Shown: positions 1 to 10,971, counted from the stretch's first letter. The stretch is 38,905 bases of DNA from Candidatus Altimarinota bacterium (GCA_024710565.1 JANJUN010000046.1:1-38905); one strand, 5' to 3'. A program made the numbers and translations. Notes: a model not told the origin generated them from the sequence alone.

Positions 1-2
1 GA

Positions 3-497
3 ACTCATAGTACTCTTGTGTACTCACTCGCAGCTCAATCATTAAATCATGGTGCTTCACTTACGATTACGAGTAATAATAGAGCTTTTGGTACGAGTCC
101 CGCTCATGGAACCACTTCTGCTAAATTTACTTACTCTTGTAATGCTGGTGATATAACTCTCACCTCTACTGCGAATAATGCTGGGGCTTGTTCTACAACT
201 TGATATACTTTTAATAATAATTATACTAGCCCTGGGTGTAATCCAAATAGCTGTACCACTCCATCTTCAGGAATTCATAGTACTCTTACATATAGTTTAA
301 CAAGTCAAAGTTTAGCTCATGGAAGCTCTGTAACTATAACGAGTGCTGATAGAGCTTTTGGTACGAGTCCAGCTCATGGAACCACCTCTGCTAAATTTAC
401 TTACTCTTGTAGTGCTGGTGAGATAACGCTCACTTCTACTGCGAATAATGCTGGAACGTGTAATACTGGATATACCTTTAATAATAATTATACTACT
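3..497 (+). repeat. Two tandem ~270-bp coding repeats
   Basis: The segment from about 7 to 230 recurs at about 277 to 497. The 3' two-thirds, from 'agagcttttggtacgag' onward, is nearly identical. The offset is 270 bases at the start and 267 at the end, so one copy has lost or gained one codon and the frame is kept. Recent duplication or gene conversion within a surface-protein gene is the likely origin. Confidence 0.85.
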
Positions 498-866
498 CCA
501 GCTTGTACTGCTAATTGTCCGGTTGGATGGGTATTGAGTGGTGGGAAATGCTACAGTTCATTGAAGTGACCTCTTGGATTTGAAGCTTGAATCAATGATT
601 GTAAGAGTTTTTGAGGAATAATGTCGGGTCCAGGAGTATACTGTTGATTTCATCCTTCTGATATATGTCCAAACAATTTATTATTGAAATGGAATTATGT
701 AGACGACTCAAGATATGGAATAAGATATATTGACAATTCATCAGGATTTTGAACTTACAATATTTCAGAATATTCTACATCATGAATTGCAGTTTTTTTT
801 CAAGATGATTTAAATGTATGATGATGATGAAGGGACGGAACACATTATTATAGATGTGAAAAATAA
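3..866 (+). CDS. Repeat-containing surface protein, C-terminal part (5' end outside window)
   Basis: The frame is open from the left edge and ends at TAA 864-866, giving 287 residues with UGA read as Gly. It starts with two copies of a Ser/Thr/Asn-rich repeat of about 90 residues (roughly 3-230 and 273-497), each with one pair of cysteines. A different cysteine-containing tail follows (residues ~168-287), beginning CPVGWVLSGGKCY and ending YYRCEK, which loosely recalls the edges of a C-type lectin-like domain. Low complexity, Thr/Ser richness and cysteine pairs suggest an exported, surface-exposed protein. Signal peptide and anchor would lie to the left. Four consecutive UGA codons (819-830) encode Gly near the end. 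The surface role is inferred from composition. Confidence 0.75.
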
Positions 867-894
867 GCTTAATTATACAATTAAGCTTATTTTA
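859..894. terminator. Bidirectional hairpin terminator between surface-protein gene and cysS
   Basis: A 14-bp perfect stem (861-874 with 879-892) and 4-base loop, with A-tract before and T-tract after. It serves both strands. The stop of the left gene (864-866) and the stop of cysS (887-889) lie inside the arms. Confidence 0.85.
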
Positions 895-2350
895 TTTTTT
901 CGACTCTACTTCCACTTCTGTCATCAATTATTTTGTATCAAAGTGTCAAAAGTTCTTCCCTCAAATCATCTGCTTTTTGAAAATCTTTTTGTTTTTTTGC
1001 GAGATTTCTTTGTTCGAATTTTTCTAAAATTTCTTCTGGAATTTCCTCTTGTATAAAATCAAAATTCATAATAGATAAAACCTCATTGAATGTTTTATAC
1101 ATATCAAGAAGTGCATTTGCTTCTCAAAAAGAAAGTTTTCCACTATCCACATGCGTATTTGCGAATGTAATAAATGAGAAAAATATAGAAATGGCTTCAG
1201 GCATATTGAAATCATCCTCTAATTTTTGAATATATTCACCAATATAATCCTGTAATTCTTCTCTTAAATCTCTTCTAAATACCGCATCACTCAAACTTCC
1301 AGAATCAATAAGTCTTGATAATTTTTTTATGGCTTCGTCTATTTTTTTTATATTGGTAAAATTTTGTTCTAATTTTTCAAATGAAAAATCTACACTTTCT
1401 CTATAACGAGCATTCATAAAAGAAAGACGAACAGCTCTGTATAAATCCTCTTTTTTAACGGAAGAAAATTTTTCTTCCAAATCTCTGAGAGTATAAAAAT
1501 TATTCGCTGATTTTGCCATTTTTTTTCCATTTACCGTAACATGTCCTCCATGTATCCAATAGTTTGCAAATTTTTTTCCTGTAAATGCTTCACTTTGTGC
1601 AATTTCATTTTGATGGTGTGGAAAAATATTATCAATTCCTCACATATGAATATCAATTTGTGCTCAAAAGTACTTTAAATTACAAGCAGAACATTCAATA
1701 TGCCATCCTGGTCTTCCTTTTAAAACTTTTTTTTCATCTCCAAAAATAAATTCTTTTTCCCAATAATTTTCTCCATCATCATCTTTCCATCATTTCCATA
1801 AAGCAAAATCTGCTGCATTTTCTTTATCATACTCATCATTGTTAATTCTCACTGATTGTTTCATCCCAGAGAAATCTAGGTGAGCAAGATTTCCATATTT
1901 TTTAAATTTTTTTATTTCATAATATACACTTCCATCTTCTCATAAATATGCGTATCATTTTTTGATAAGTCCATTGATAAGTTCTACCATTTCATCAATC
2001 AATCAAGAAATAGGCACGACATTATCAGCAAGAGTAACGTTCAATTTTTGTAAATCTTCTAAAAAATACTTCGCATATTTTTGTGTATACGGAATAAGTT
2101 TTTCGCCAAATTTTTGACTATCTCTAATAGTTTTATCATCAATATCAGTAATATTCATCGTAGTTTTTAGTTTATATCACAAAAATTTTAAAGTTTTTAT
2201 AACATAATCTTCAAAAATATAGGTTTTTAAATTTCCTATGTGTGCAAAGTTATATGGTGTTGGTCAGCAAAAATATACCTTTACTTCTTCTTGTCTTAAT
2301 GGTTTAAATCTATCTTTTTCTAAAGTTAACGTATTATAAATATGGAGCAT
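887..2350 (-). CDS. cysS: Cysteinyl-tRNA synthetase
   Basis: A 487-residue class I aminoacyl-tRNA synthetase that charges tRNA-Cys in the cytoplasm. The N-terminus has the zinc-site cysteine C28 in CGPT, whose glycine is UGA at 2264-2266. It continues with the HIGH-type signature AHIGN (36-40), the second zinc segment HIECSAC, HHQNEIAQSE, and the KMSKS-type loop KKMAKS (276-281). A DALR-type helical C-terminal domain follows and the length is normal. The ATG at 2350 begins MLHIYNTLT, as expected for the family, and lies 17 bases after the stop of the ferredoxin gene, so the two are probably co-transcribed. It converges on the surface-protein gene across a shared terminator. The invariant glycine encoded by UGA makes this one of the clearest proofs of the genetic code. 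Confidence 0.97.
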
Positions 2351-2367
2351 AAAAATTGAGTTATAAA

Positions 2368-2619
2368 TTAATTTTTCGTATTTTTTCTTTGTTTTGCTTT
2401 TTCCAGCATAATTTTTGATATCTTTATTGGATCACAGTAGTTTTCTAGTTTTCCATCGACAATAACATTTGGTCATTTTTCACATTGTCACTGGCAAGGA
2501 CATGTCTCATAAGCTATATTTTCTAATTTAAACTTCTCTATATCAGATGCTATTCTTTTTAAAATATATTCACTAAATCTCCCTTTACATGACTTTCAAG
2601 TACAAACTTGTATTTTCAT
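2368..2619 (-). CDS. Thioredoxin-fold [2Fe-2S] ferredoxin-like protein
   Basis: An 83-residue protein with the cysteine pattern of thioredoxin-like [2Fe-2S] ferredoxins (the NuoE C-terminal domain family): C6-x4-C11 near the N-terminus, then CPCQGQCEKGPNV (40-52), matching the family's C-x3-C followed by Gly-Pro. Three of the glycines around these cysteines are UGA. A further cysteine is at 62. It is a small soluble electron carrier; the partner is not evident, as no NADH dehydrogenase or hydrogenase lies nearby. It is first in a two-gene unit with cysS. The family call is good, the physiological role unknown. Confidence 0.8.
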
Positions 2620-2653
2620 AAAATTATTGTATTAATTCCTAAATTATGGCGAG

Positions 2654-2681
2654 ATTATACAAAAAAAATAAAAAAATACAA
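2654..2681 (-). promoter_or_regulatory. Promoter of the ferredoxin-cysS unit
   Basis: On the minus strand TTGTAT (2676-2681) and TATAAT (2654-2659) are separated by 16 bases. The expected start is about 2647, giving a leader of about 28 bases. Confidence 0.5.
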
Positions 2682-2688
2682 AATAAAT

Positions 2689-2715
2689 TTGCATAATATT
2701 TTTTTTCTATATAAT
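2689..2715 (+). promoter_or_regulatory. Promoter of tRNA-Phe
   Basis: TTGCAT (2689-2694), 15-base spacer, perfect TATAAT (2710-2715). Transcription would start about 17 bases before the mature tRNA. Divergent from the ferredoxin-cysS promoter. Confidence 0.65.
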
Positions 2716-2738
2716 AACAGAGCTTTAAAATAAGCAAT

Positions 2739-2813
2739 GCCGGGTTAGCTCAGTGGTAGAGCAGCGGACTGAAAATCCGTGTGTCGCAAGTTCAATCCTC
2801 GCACTCGGCACCA
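2739..2813 (+). tRNA. tRNA-Phe (GAA), CCA encoded
   Basis: A 75-base cloverleaf. The acceptor stem GCCGGGT/ACTCGGC has one G-T pair, the D arm is GCTC/GAGC, and the anticodon stem GCGGA/TCCGT carries loop CTGAAAA, so the anticodon is GAA. The variable loop has 5 bases, the T-loop is TTCAATC, and the discriminator A and CCA are genomic. The T-stem GCAAG/CTCGC has one A-C mismatch. Confidence 0.95.
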
Positions 2814-2870
2814 TTTCTTGATTAGTAAAATAAAGCTTTACTATAAAAATTCTATAATTTTACACCATAT

Positions 2871-2904
2871 GACACAAGGACAAAAAACCTTGTGTCTTTT
2901 ATTG
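2871..2904 (+). terminator. Terminator after tRNA-Phe
   Basis: Perfect 9-bp stem GACACAAGG/CCTTGTGTC (2871-2879, 2888-2896) with an 8-base loop, followed by TTTTATT. Confidence 0.85.
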
Positions 2905-2971
2905 TATTTTACACTAAAAATGGAATAAATAAAGTAAGCTGGTTTTAGTCCCGTTTTTTTAGTTTACATTT

Positions 2972-2998
2972 TTGCATTCTTTGAATATTTATGATACA
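2972..2998 (+). promoter_or_regulatory. Possible promoter of the 3034-7187 gene group
   Basis: TTGCAT (2972-2977) lies 15 bases from a weak -10, GATACA (2993-2998); an overlapping TATGAT (2990-2995) is a better hexamer at a poor distance. It is proposed because it uses the same TTGCAT box as three stronger promoters in the window. Confidence 0.3.
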
Positions 2999-3033
2999 CT
3001 TAAGAAAATATAAAAGATTTGAATACTCTAACT

Positions 3034-3357
3034 ATGATAGTAAATAAAAATAATCTATTAGAATACATAAAAACTTCTCAATTTATTGATAATATTTTTA
3101 AAAATAATTTGCTAAAATATTTTGATAAACTAGAGCAAGAAAAGATTTTACTTTTAGTAAAGTATTTTAATATTCAAAGACAAGAAGTTTTAACACTACT
3201 TACAAGATTTAAAGATGTAGAAATTTGTACCTTTGATGATATAAAAAATAACATTGATAATACAACAAGAATGAAAATAAAATATGAAGAAAAACAAGAA
3301 CTTAAAAGTGAAGAAGATGAACTATTAGCATTAGTACATTCAATTAATAACCTATAA
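3034..3357 (+). CDS. Hypothetical protein, 107 aa
   Basis: Begins at ATG 3034 (MIVNKNNLLEYIKT) and ends at TAA 3355-3357. A TTG 15 bases upstream is a possible alternative start. It is rich in Lys, Glu, Leu and Asn, almost certainly all-helical and soluble, with no signal peptide or membrane segment. The C-terminal third is highly charged. It is only 4 bases from the next gene, so translational coupling with the large membrane protein is likely; it may be a partner of that protein. No family recognised. Confidence 0.75.
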   Translation: MIVNKNNLLEYIKTSQFIDNIFKNNLLKYFDKLEQEKILLLVKYFNIQRQEVLTLLTRFKDVEICTFDDIKNNIDNTTRMKIKYEEKQELKSEEDELLALVHSINNL

Positions 3358-3361
3358 TTTT

Positions 3362-6235
3362 ATGCCACAAGCAGAGTTATTACAACAAAATAATACATCA
3401 CCTGCGATTAATAGAACAGAGCTATTAAAAGACTCTCAAGATAGAGAATTTAATAGGCTTTTATGAACTCTAGAATCTGACCGTTTCTCATTACTGGATT
3501 TAGAAAATTTACTTATAAATATTTGAAAAACTAATCCAAAAGTAATTCCATATATTCAAGAATATAACGCCAACTTTAATACTTGATTAGAACAAGTTTT
3601 AATGCAAAGTTGAGTTTGAAAAATTGAAACACAATTTAAACCAAAAGAAAGAGCTAAGGTTTGAACTGAAAAACCAAATATAACACTCTCTCAAGAAAAA
3701 CAAAATAGTCTTGTGAAGTCTTGAGAAATTGAAATAAAAGCCAAAGAACAAGAATTAAAACAACTAGAACAAAAACTTATTCAAATAAATCTCATAAGCC
3801 AAGTTGCAAGTATGTATAAAGAATACTTGCAAAGTATAATGGAAGCAATAAAACTAAAATCTATTCCAGACTTATTTTCAAAAAGTCCAAATATGTTTAA
3901 AGATGAAAGATATGCAGGACAAATAAAAGTTATTTGAGAAAAAGTAAGATTTTTAGACAATCTCGTATCATTTTTAAGCACATTATGAAATTATAATGAA
4001 GTAAAAAATTTAGATGTAGGAAAAATCGTAAATGAGCTTTTTGTATCGGAAAAAGAATTATCAGAGAGTTGAATTATGAGTCAACCACTTGTAAATTGAA
4101 TTTTACATAAAGAAGCAAGGGTATCTTGAGCAAACCACTGATATGAAGAAATAAAAAGAATGTTATTAACTCCTAATTTAACACCAGAAAAAGCAGAAAA
4201 AATAAAACTTTCAGTATTTGAAAAAATAAGACAATTTGATACATTATGAAATGATGATAATTGACTTGTTTTAGATTCATGAGAAGCTATATCATCAAGA
4301 ATAACTCCAAATATTTTAGAAAATAAAAAATTAAGAGAAAGACTAGATATTAATGATGTTTTTAATTCTCTTGAATCTTTTTGAAATGACAAAAAAGAAG
4401 TATTATTAAAATCTTTAATTAATTGAAAAACTTGATTAAGAGAGTTTATAAATTGAACTTGATTATTAGATAAACTATGATTTAAAACTGAAAAATCTAA
4501 AACTAGCTTTATTGAATCTCTTTATAAAAATTTAAAAGAAAATCTTTGAAAAATAGATGATAATAAAGCAAAAGAAGAACTTAAATCAAAAATAAACGAA
4601 CAATTTGATTTTCAAAAACAAAGATTACCTCAAGAAAAACACGAAGAATTAGAAACAAAAAGAAAAAAGGCGTTGATTGATAAAAATATTTCATTATGAG
4701 TTCAAATATTAAAACAAGAATCAACTTTTATGATTTTTGAAAAAATGTTTATCAATAAAGTTTTAAAAAATAATGCAAGATTTGTAGAAAGTGTTTGAAA
4801 GTCAGATAATGTTGTAAATCTTTATAGAGATATTGAATGAATTTGAGATAAAGTAAGTGATAAAACTTTTAACAGTATTTCTGTTTGAACACAATTTTTA
4901 ACTGAACAAATAGCAATAATGCTTGTTTCTTGAGTGATTTGATGAGTGTTAGCAAAATGATGATGATTACTTATGTGAAGAATTGCCCCAGCAAGTCAAA
5001 ATCTTCCTTGAGCTTTAAAGTGGAGTGCTTGAACTATGGTAGAATGAACTTGATTCTATTTTGTTTATACAGTTATGAACGGAGCTGTTCATGAAGAAAA
5101 ATCATGAGAAATAATGAAAAATTATAGTCATTATGATTTAGCTAGAACTATCGTATTTTTATGAGTATTAAGAAGTCTTCCTCTTGATAAAGCAAAAGAA
5201 ATGACTAATATTCAAAATGGTTGATTAAATGAATTAAAAAATATTACTCTTGATACTACAGCTATACTTTGAACTGATATAGCTATTAGATGAGCTTCAC
5301 AACTTTTAACTGGAAAAGAATCATTTAAAACCGATGTTGATGGAAATATAACAGTTGAAAGTATCTGAGAATTTTTAGTTGAAGAATTAGCTTTTATAGT
5401 TCCACTTATTATTTGATTAAGACAATCTGATAAAGCTATTGGAAGTTTATTTGAAAATGGTAAAAACCCTAAAATTACAGTTATCACAAAAGAAAATGAG
5501 TTTATAATTCAAATTGAATGATTAAAAAAAGAAATAAGAGCTTTAAGGCAACAAACGAATAGTTTGAAAAATAAATGAAAATCTAGTAAAGAAGTAAGTG
5601 AAGAATTAAAAGCAAAAAAGAAAGAATATAAAGAATTGAGAGATGAAAATGCTGATATTTTAGGAAAATCTTGAAGTTGAAATACAGATATTAAAGATAC
5701 AGTTCTACCAAATCAAAATCAATCTCAAAATCCTAAAGAAAATTCAAGACAAGCAAAAGACACCAATAATCAGAAAGATAATGTAAATATGAATACTGGT
5801 ATAAGAACTTTACAAGATGTGTTAAATTGAAAAAATATTGAAGATGTGATGAAATGATTTGATGTGACCAAAAGATGATTATCTGGAAAATTTCAAGAAC
5901 TAATAAGAAATTGATGAGATAAAATAAAAGCAGAAGAATTAATTAGACAAGAAGTTGATTTGAGAGTAATGGAGCTTGAAAAAGCTGGAGTAAAAATAGC
6001 CCCAGTTGAATGAGAATTATTTATAAGGAAATTTAAAGACGATAGAATAGCTGAATTTGATAAATTAGTTGAAGCTAGAAAATGATGAAATATTCCTGAA
6101 AATATGAAAATAAGTTATAACTGAAGAGAATGGGATTTAAAGTTGAGAGATGTAAAAGGAATGAATGAATATTTTGGAGAATGGTTGAAAAATCAACAAA
6201 ATAAAGCAAATAATAAAAATGAAAATGTAGAATAA
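3362..6235 (+). CDS. Large membrane and coiled-coil protein of unknown function, 957 aa
   Basis: Continuous for 957 codons once UGA is Gly; the standard code cuts it into fragments. Residues ~1-500 are helical, charged and Gln/Glu/Lys-rich, with a coiled-coil-like stretch near 120-150. Residues ~515-575 hold hydrophobic Gly-rich segments (VSGVIGGVLAKGGGLLMG, then FYFVYTVMNGAV), with another near 590-605 and one near 670-690 (FIVPLIIGLRQ). A strongly charged coiled coil follows (~710-765), then an Asn/Gln-rich linker and a C-terminal domain of about 170 residues. Both ends are probably on one face of the membrane. Gene order with the small upstream gene and the 309-residue downstream gene suggests one complex. 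No catalytic motif or known domain is visible. Confidence 0.85.
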
Positions 6236-6257
6236 TTAATTTATAATACCTATTATT

Positions 6258-7187
6258 ATGTGAGATTTACAAATACATAAACCTGAAATAGTTCAGCAAG
6301 TATCTTGATGACAACAAAATCCTCAAGAAGTTTTAAATAGTGCTATTGAAAAACAAAGGCAAACTATTATTGAATGAATGAGACAAAATTTAATAAATTT
6401 ATGATACTCTCAAGAAAAGATAAAAACTTTCAAGTTTGAGGTTGTTTGAAATATATGAATAATTATCAACTCAAAATGATTTTTAAATTCTTGGTATAAA
6501 TATTCAAATTGAAAAGTTGAATATTATACAAATTTACCATGAATTCAGAAAGATAGGTTTTTATGATTCTGAGAAAAAAAATCTTGATATAAACTTGAAA
6601 ATTGAAAATTATCTAAAGGGTGACAAGAAATACATCAATTCTTAAGTAATTGAAAAATAAATCCAGATTTTGTTAAATGAATAGATGATTTAGATTTCTA
6701 TACAGAAGCACAAAATACATTTTGATTAATGAAAGCAATATATGAATGAGATAAAATTGAATTTGATGTACCATCTTTTTATTTATCAATAGTAAGATGA
6801 GTATCAAGAATAAAAGATGTAATGTATTTTTATTCAAAATGATACATACCAGAAAAAGACTTTGAAAAATTATTATTAAGAGCAATGCAAGAACTACCAA
6901 ATCAATGTAGTGATACAAGATTTAATAATTTAGTATTATGAAAAAGAAATTGAGAAAATGTTACAATGGAAGTCACAAAAAGTGAATTAGATGAATATTT
7001 AAAACCAACAAAGTGAGCTCCTCTTATAACCCAAAAAATGTATGATGATTGTTTAAGAAGAATTGAAGCTAGAGATAGAAAATTAAATTGAGAAAAATGA
7101 GTAAAGGAACAATGAAGAACTGAAAGAAAAATCGAATGAGCTAGAAATTGATTTGTAGATAGAGTCAAAGGAGTTTTAGGGTTTTAG
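6258..7187 (+). CDS. Hypothetical protein, 309 aa
   Basis: ATG 6258 to TAG 7185-7187, 22 bases after the 957-residue gene and in the same transcription unit. The N-terminus resembles a helical repeat (QQVSGGQQNPQEVLNSAIEK). A middle segment is rich in Tyr, Phe and Gly, and the C-terminus is a very basic, charged helix ending in VDRVKGVLGF. There is no signal peptide and no clear membrane span. About one codon in ten is UGA-Gly, as in its neighbours, so it belongs to the same genome background. Function not recognised. Confidence 0.8.
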
Positions 7188-7206
7188 TAAATGTCTTCTA
7201 AAGACT

Positions 7207-7242
7207 AAAAAAAAGTTGATTTTAATAAATTAACTTTTTTTT
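7207..7242. terminator. Bidirectional terminator between the 309-aa gene and the PBP2 gene
   Basis: A 16-bp stem with one G-T pair (7207-7222 with 7227-7242), 4-base loop, eight A on the left arm and eight T on the right. The PBP2 stop codon begins at 7243, directly beside it. Confidence 0.85.
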
Positions 7243-9541
7243 ATTTCCCTTCCTTAGGAGGAATAGCATAATAGTTAAATAAATACTGTGAAATTCTTGC
7301 GAATGTTCTTGCTACGGTTTCTCAACCAAATATACTCGATCTTGGTCTTTCAATTTTTACAATCATTACAAACTTTGGGTCTTCTGCTGGAGCATATCAT
7401 GCAAAAAATCACATAGTAGAAGCAGGTCAGCTTTCATATCTTCCTTTATAAGCAATTTGCGCTGTACCTGTTTTTCAGGCAATAGAATACCCCTTTACCG
7501 CACCGTTTTTAGCAGCTCATGTATTTACTCAATCCACCAATACTTCAGTCATAGTTTTTGCCGTAGTTTCTTTCAATACTCTATGAGTAGCTTCTGGTTT
7601 ATTGACGATACTCTTTCCATCTGGAAAATCAATCTTTTTTACAATTTGCGGTTTATAATACACTCCTCCATTTGCTAACACGCTATATGCAGATGCCATT
7701 TGTATCATAGTCGCTGTAATTCATTGTCAAAATGAGGTGGTAAAAAGTTGCGCTCTTGACCATCTTTCATATGGATCAAGCCTTCCAAATACCTCTCATT
7801 CTAAGGTAATCCCCGTTTTTTTACCGATTCAAAAACTTTCTATATATTTATGAAAAATAGATGCCCCTATTCTTTGCGCAATTCTAATCATTCACACATT
7901 ACAAGAAAAATTCATTGCATTTTGAAATGTTTTATACCCTAAACATTGACTCGATACATTTTTAATCGTAAAGTTATCAATTTTTATAAATCATTCATCT
8001 TTATACATATCATATCTGCTGATTTCTCATGTATCAATAGCAGCAGCAAAAACAATAGGTTTAAAAATACTTCATACTTCGTATAAATCTTGAATAATAT
8101 CATTTTTATAAACCCCTCATCATTGTCTATTGGCAAATACGTATTTCTCTAGAGTCGGGTCGGTATATTCCTCTCTTGAAATTTCTCTTAAAAATAACTT
8201 TTTTCCGTCATAAATATACTCACTTCCACTCACATTATCAACTGCAAGAACACGAGACCCAAGCAAATTTACCATAGGATTTGGGTATTTTTCTGGAGTC
8301 ACTTTTATGAGTTCAAATGCCTCTCCTGGAGAGTTTGGATTAAATCTTGGATGACTTGCCATGGCAATAACATTTCCAGTTTTTGGGTCCATGACAACTA
8401 CACTTATATTGTTTGCCTGATAATCAAAAATATCTACGTCAATAATATCTTCCACTGCTTTTTGAATGTTTCTGTCAATAGTAAGAGTAATATTGGCTCA
8501 TGCCAATCATGTCTGATCTTCTAAACTCAGGGGTTCTATAAGTCTTCCAAGACTATCTTTTTTAGCGTAAGTTTCAGATGCCTTTCATTTGAGAAGATGA
8601 TTATAATATCCTTCGATTCCATATTTTCACTCTCAAGAATTATCAACAAATCCTAAAATAGTAGAGGCCATGCCATTTTCCGGATAATATCTATGTTGTT
8701 GTGAAGATACAATAATAAAATGGGCCATCATATCTTCTTTTTTGATAAATCCTCTAGCATACGCTTCTTTTTCTTCAGCGAGCTTCGTTTTTAAATAATC
8801 CGAAGTAGAAATAGAAAGTTTGGTTTGAATAAGTAAATATCTCAGTACTCTCTTTCTTATTAAATGTTCTATAGTATCTTTTTCTTCTCATATTACGAGA
8901 GCTACTCTATTGGCAACAAAAGGAGCATCCACTATCTCTTCTGGATTCACAAATAAATTACTCCCATTTATATAGACTCCTGATAAATGAAGTTTTTCTA
9001 ATTCAAATGCCTGTTCTACCGTTAAATTATCCTTAAGAAGAACACTCGTTACTTTTGTTCTGGAAATTCTTTCATTTACTCTTGATAATATTCTATCTTT
9101 CAAATACACTTCATTCATTCTAAAGTCTGGAACTTCGAGTACTCATAAAAATTTATTAAGTCATTTTTTACACTCATGAGTTGTTTTTGATGCACAAATT
9201 TCTCTATAAACAATATCGGTAAGAAAATTGGCTAATTTTGTCTTATTTCCCTCAAGTGATGGATCAATTGCTAAATCGATAAGATCAACCGAAGAAGCAA
9301 GCACCTTTCCTTTTTCATTATCAGAAAAAATATTCCCCCTTGATACTGGAGTTTTAGTGGTTGATGTTTGTTGTTTAATAGCCAAGTCTTTATAATAAGA
9401 ATGGTTTAATACCGTAAAAGAAAATAATTCAATAATTATCAAAAACGCAAAAATACCAAAAAAAGAAAATACATAATATTCTCTTGGATATTTTTGAAAT
9501 AATTGAGATATTTTTAACAATACTGCTTTTTGTTTATTCAT
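7241..9541 (-). CDS. Penicillin-binding protein 2/FtsI-type peptidoglycan transpeptidase
   Basis: A 766-residue class B PBP, cross-linking peptidoglycan stem peptides outside the membrane. Residues ~1-16 are a cytoplasmic basic tail, followed by one membrane span (FFGIFAFLIIIELFSF, ~28-43) and the PBP dimerisation region including TPVSRGNIF. The transpeptidase domain has the active-site serine in GSIFKP (S491, K494), the SxN motif FSCNVG near 543 and KTGT at 690-693. The glycines before the active serine and before KTGT are UGA. It lacks the N-terminal glycosyltransferase domain of class A enzymes, and the length is slightly above the family's norm. The start overlaps the end of the murL-like gene by 8 bases, so the two are translationally coupled. 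Whether it serves division or elongation cannot be decided. Confidence 0.93.
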
Positions 9542-10907
9542 ACTTTTGTAATTTTCAAACTAAATGTTCCGGAATATAATGATTATTAAAATCAGGATTA
9601 CATACTTTTTTTCTTATATTTTCAAAATCTTGTTGTGACATTTTTGATTGTACTTCTTTTTGAAAAATTTCAAGTATAAATGGGAAATCTCATTGCCAAT
9701 TATCATAGGCCATTTTCATAGCTAAAATAACTTCCTCATTGGTTCCTACACATTCAAAAGGTTTTATTCAAGAAATTCAAGCAAGTTCTCTAAAAAGAGT
9801 TTCGAGTGTAACATCTTCGTATAATTCTTTTCAAAAAATACTGAGTGTTTCATCTCGAGTCAAAAAAGGTCTTAATATACTGTACACAAAAAGGCATTTT
9901 GGACAAGCATTACACCAATATTTTTTTACTCCTGATTGGATTGAAGCAGAAGTTTTAAAGATTTTAAAATTTGTATTGCAACTCGAAAAAGAAGTAAAAT
10001 ATTTTTTTCAAAATTTGGCAAAAAATTCTGCTATTTTTATCTCATAATAAGGTCTGAGTAACGAAAAATATTTCGTATGTGATGAAATATATTCAGATAC
10101 ATATGCTCAAAAATCTTTTTCAAATTCGACACTTTTACTCCATTGATGATTTATCTCAAATCCTTGATAAAAAGTATTTCCAAAATTGGCAGATTTTTCA
10201 TTGGATAAAACGATATATTTATAATCATACAGATAACTCACCAGCTCGAGCACAAACGCTATCATTCCAGTAATCGGAACATGTCAATTATACGCTCATA
10301 AAGCATTTACCTCAGAGATATTTTTTGAAAGCTCTCTCTTAATGAAAAGTCTTTTTATTCCAGCATTATAAGAGGTATTTTCATATAAAATATTGTCATT
10401 TTGAGCAAATGTAACCAAATCTATTTTTTCTCCCATTTGTTTTAAAAGTTCTATAGAAACTATTGAATCTTTTCCTCATCCAACTGGCACAAGGTATTTT
10501 TCACTTGATGAAAAATCTTTTTTATGATACTGTTTTTCACTCAAAAAAGAAAATTGAAAAAGATTGCTTGGATCTATTTTATTTTTATATAAAAATTCCC
10601 CCAATCCATGCAAATAAAATTTTTTCCAAAAAGAGAGTTGTTTTTCGTCCAATTTTCATGTTTTCAAAATCAGATTTTTTGAAAGAAATGTTTTATAATA
10701 ACTAATACCCAGTGCGATATGAAGATGAAACAGCATATTTTCTACTATAGTCATATCGATATCTTGTCTGAGAGAAAAATCATCTTGAGAAAAGAAAATT
10801 TTTTCCTCAAAAAAAACTACCTCGTCAAAGGAATATACAAAAGTAGCTTGCATTTTTTCTTTTTCAAAGAAAAAGTTTTCAAAATAAAAATTATTATATG
10901 CTTTCAT
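9534..10907 (-). CDS. murL: MurL-like UDP-MurNAc-L-Ala-L-Glu epimerase
   Basis: 457 residues. A PP-loop-like ATP site, VPVGGGKDSIVS (~140), lies in a HUP-type domain. A cysteine-containing segment follows (YWCNACPKCLFVYS) and then FECVGTNEE. These fit, as I recall the family, MurL of Xanthomonas, which uses ATP to epimerise the L-Glu of UDP-MurNAc-L-Ala-L-Glu to D-Glu. The ATG at 10907 is preferred over an in-frame TTG at 10916. Coupling by an 8-base overlap (ATGAATAA) to a PBP2 gene supports a cell-wall role. If right, the cell may make its D-Glu after MurD-type ligation rather than through a glutamate racemase. The family call rests on motifs only; other HUP-domain enzymes are the alternative. 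Confidence 0.65.
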
Positions 10908-10971
10908 GTTTTTCAAAATTAATTTTTTCTATACTAAACAAAAAGATATTTTTTTCAATAAAAAAAATAAT

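Noticed and set aside
1-497. CRISPR-like or mobile repeat at the left edge
   Set aside because: The repeats are long, in frame and coding, and differ by a whole codon; they are protein repeats.
814-1056. An 80-codon plus-strand open frame across the end of the surface gene and cysS
   Set aside because: It runs through the shared terminator and antisense to cysS, with Phe/Leu-rich content typical of reversed A+T-rich genes.
3362-7187. Many short open frames on both strands, as if the region were non-coding or full of pseudogenes
   Set aside because: Reading UGA as Gly gives three uninterrupted genes; the minus-strand frames are shadows.
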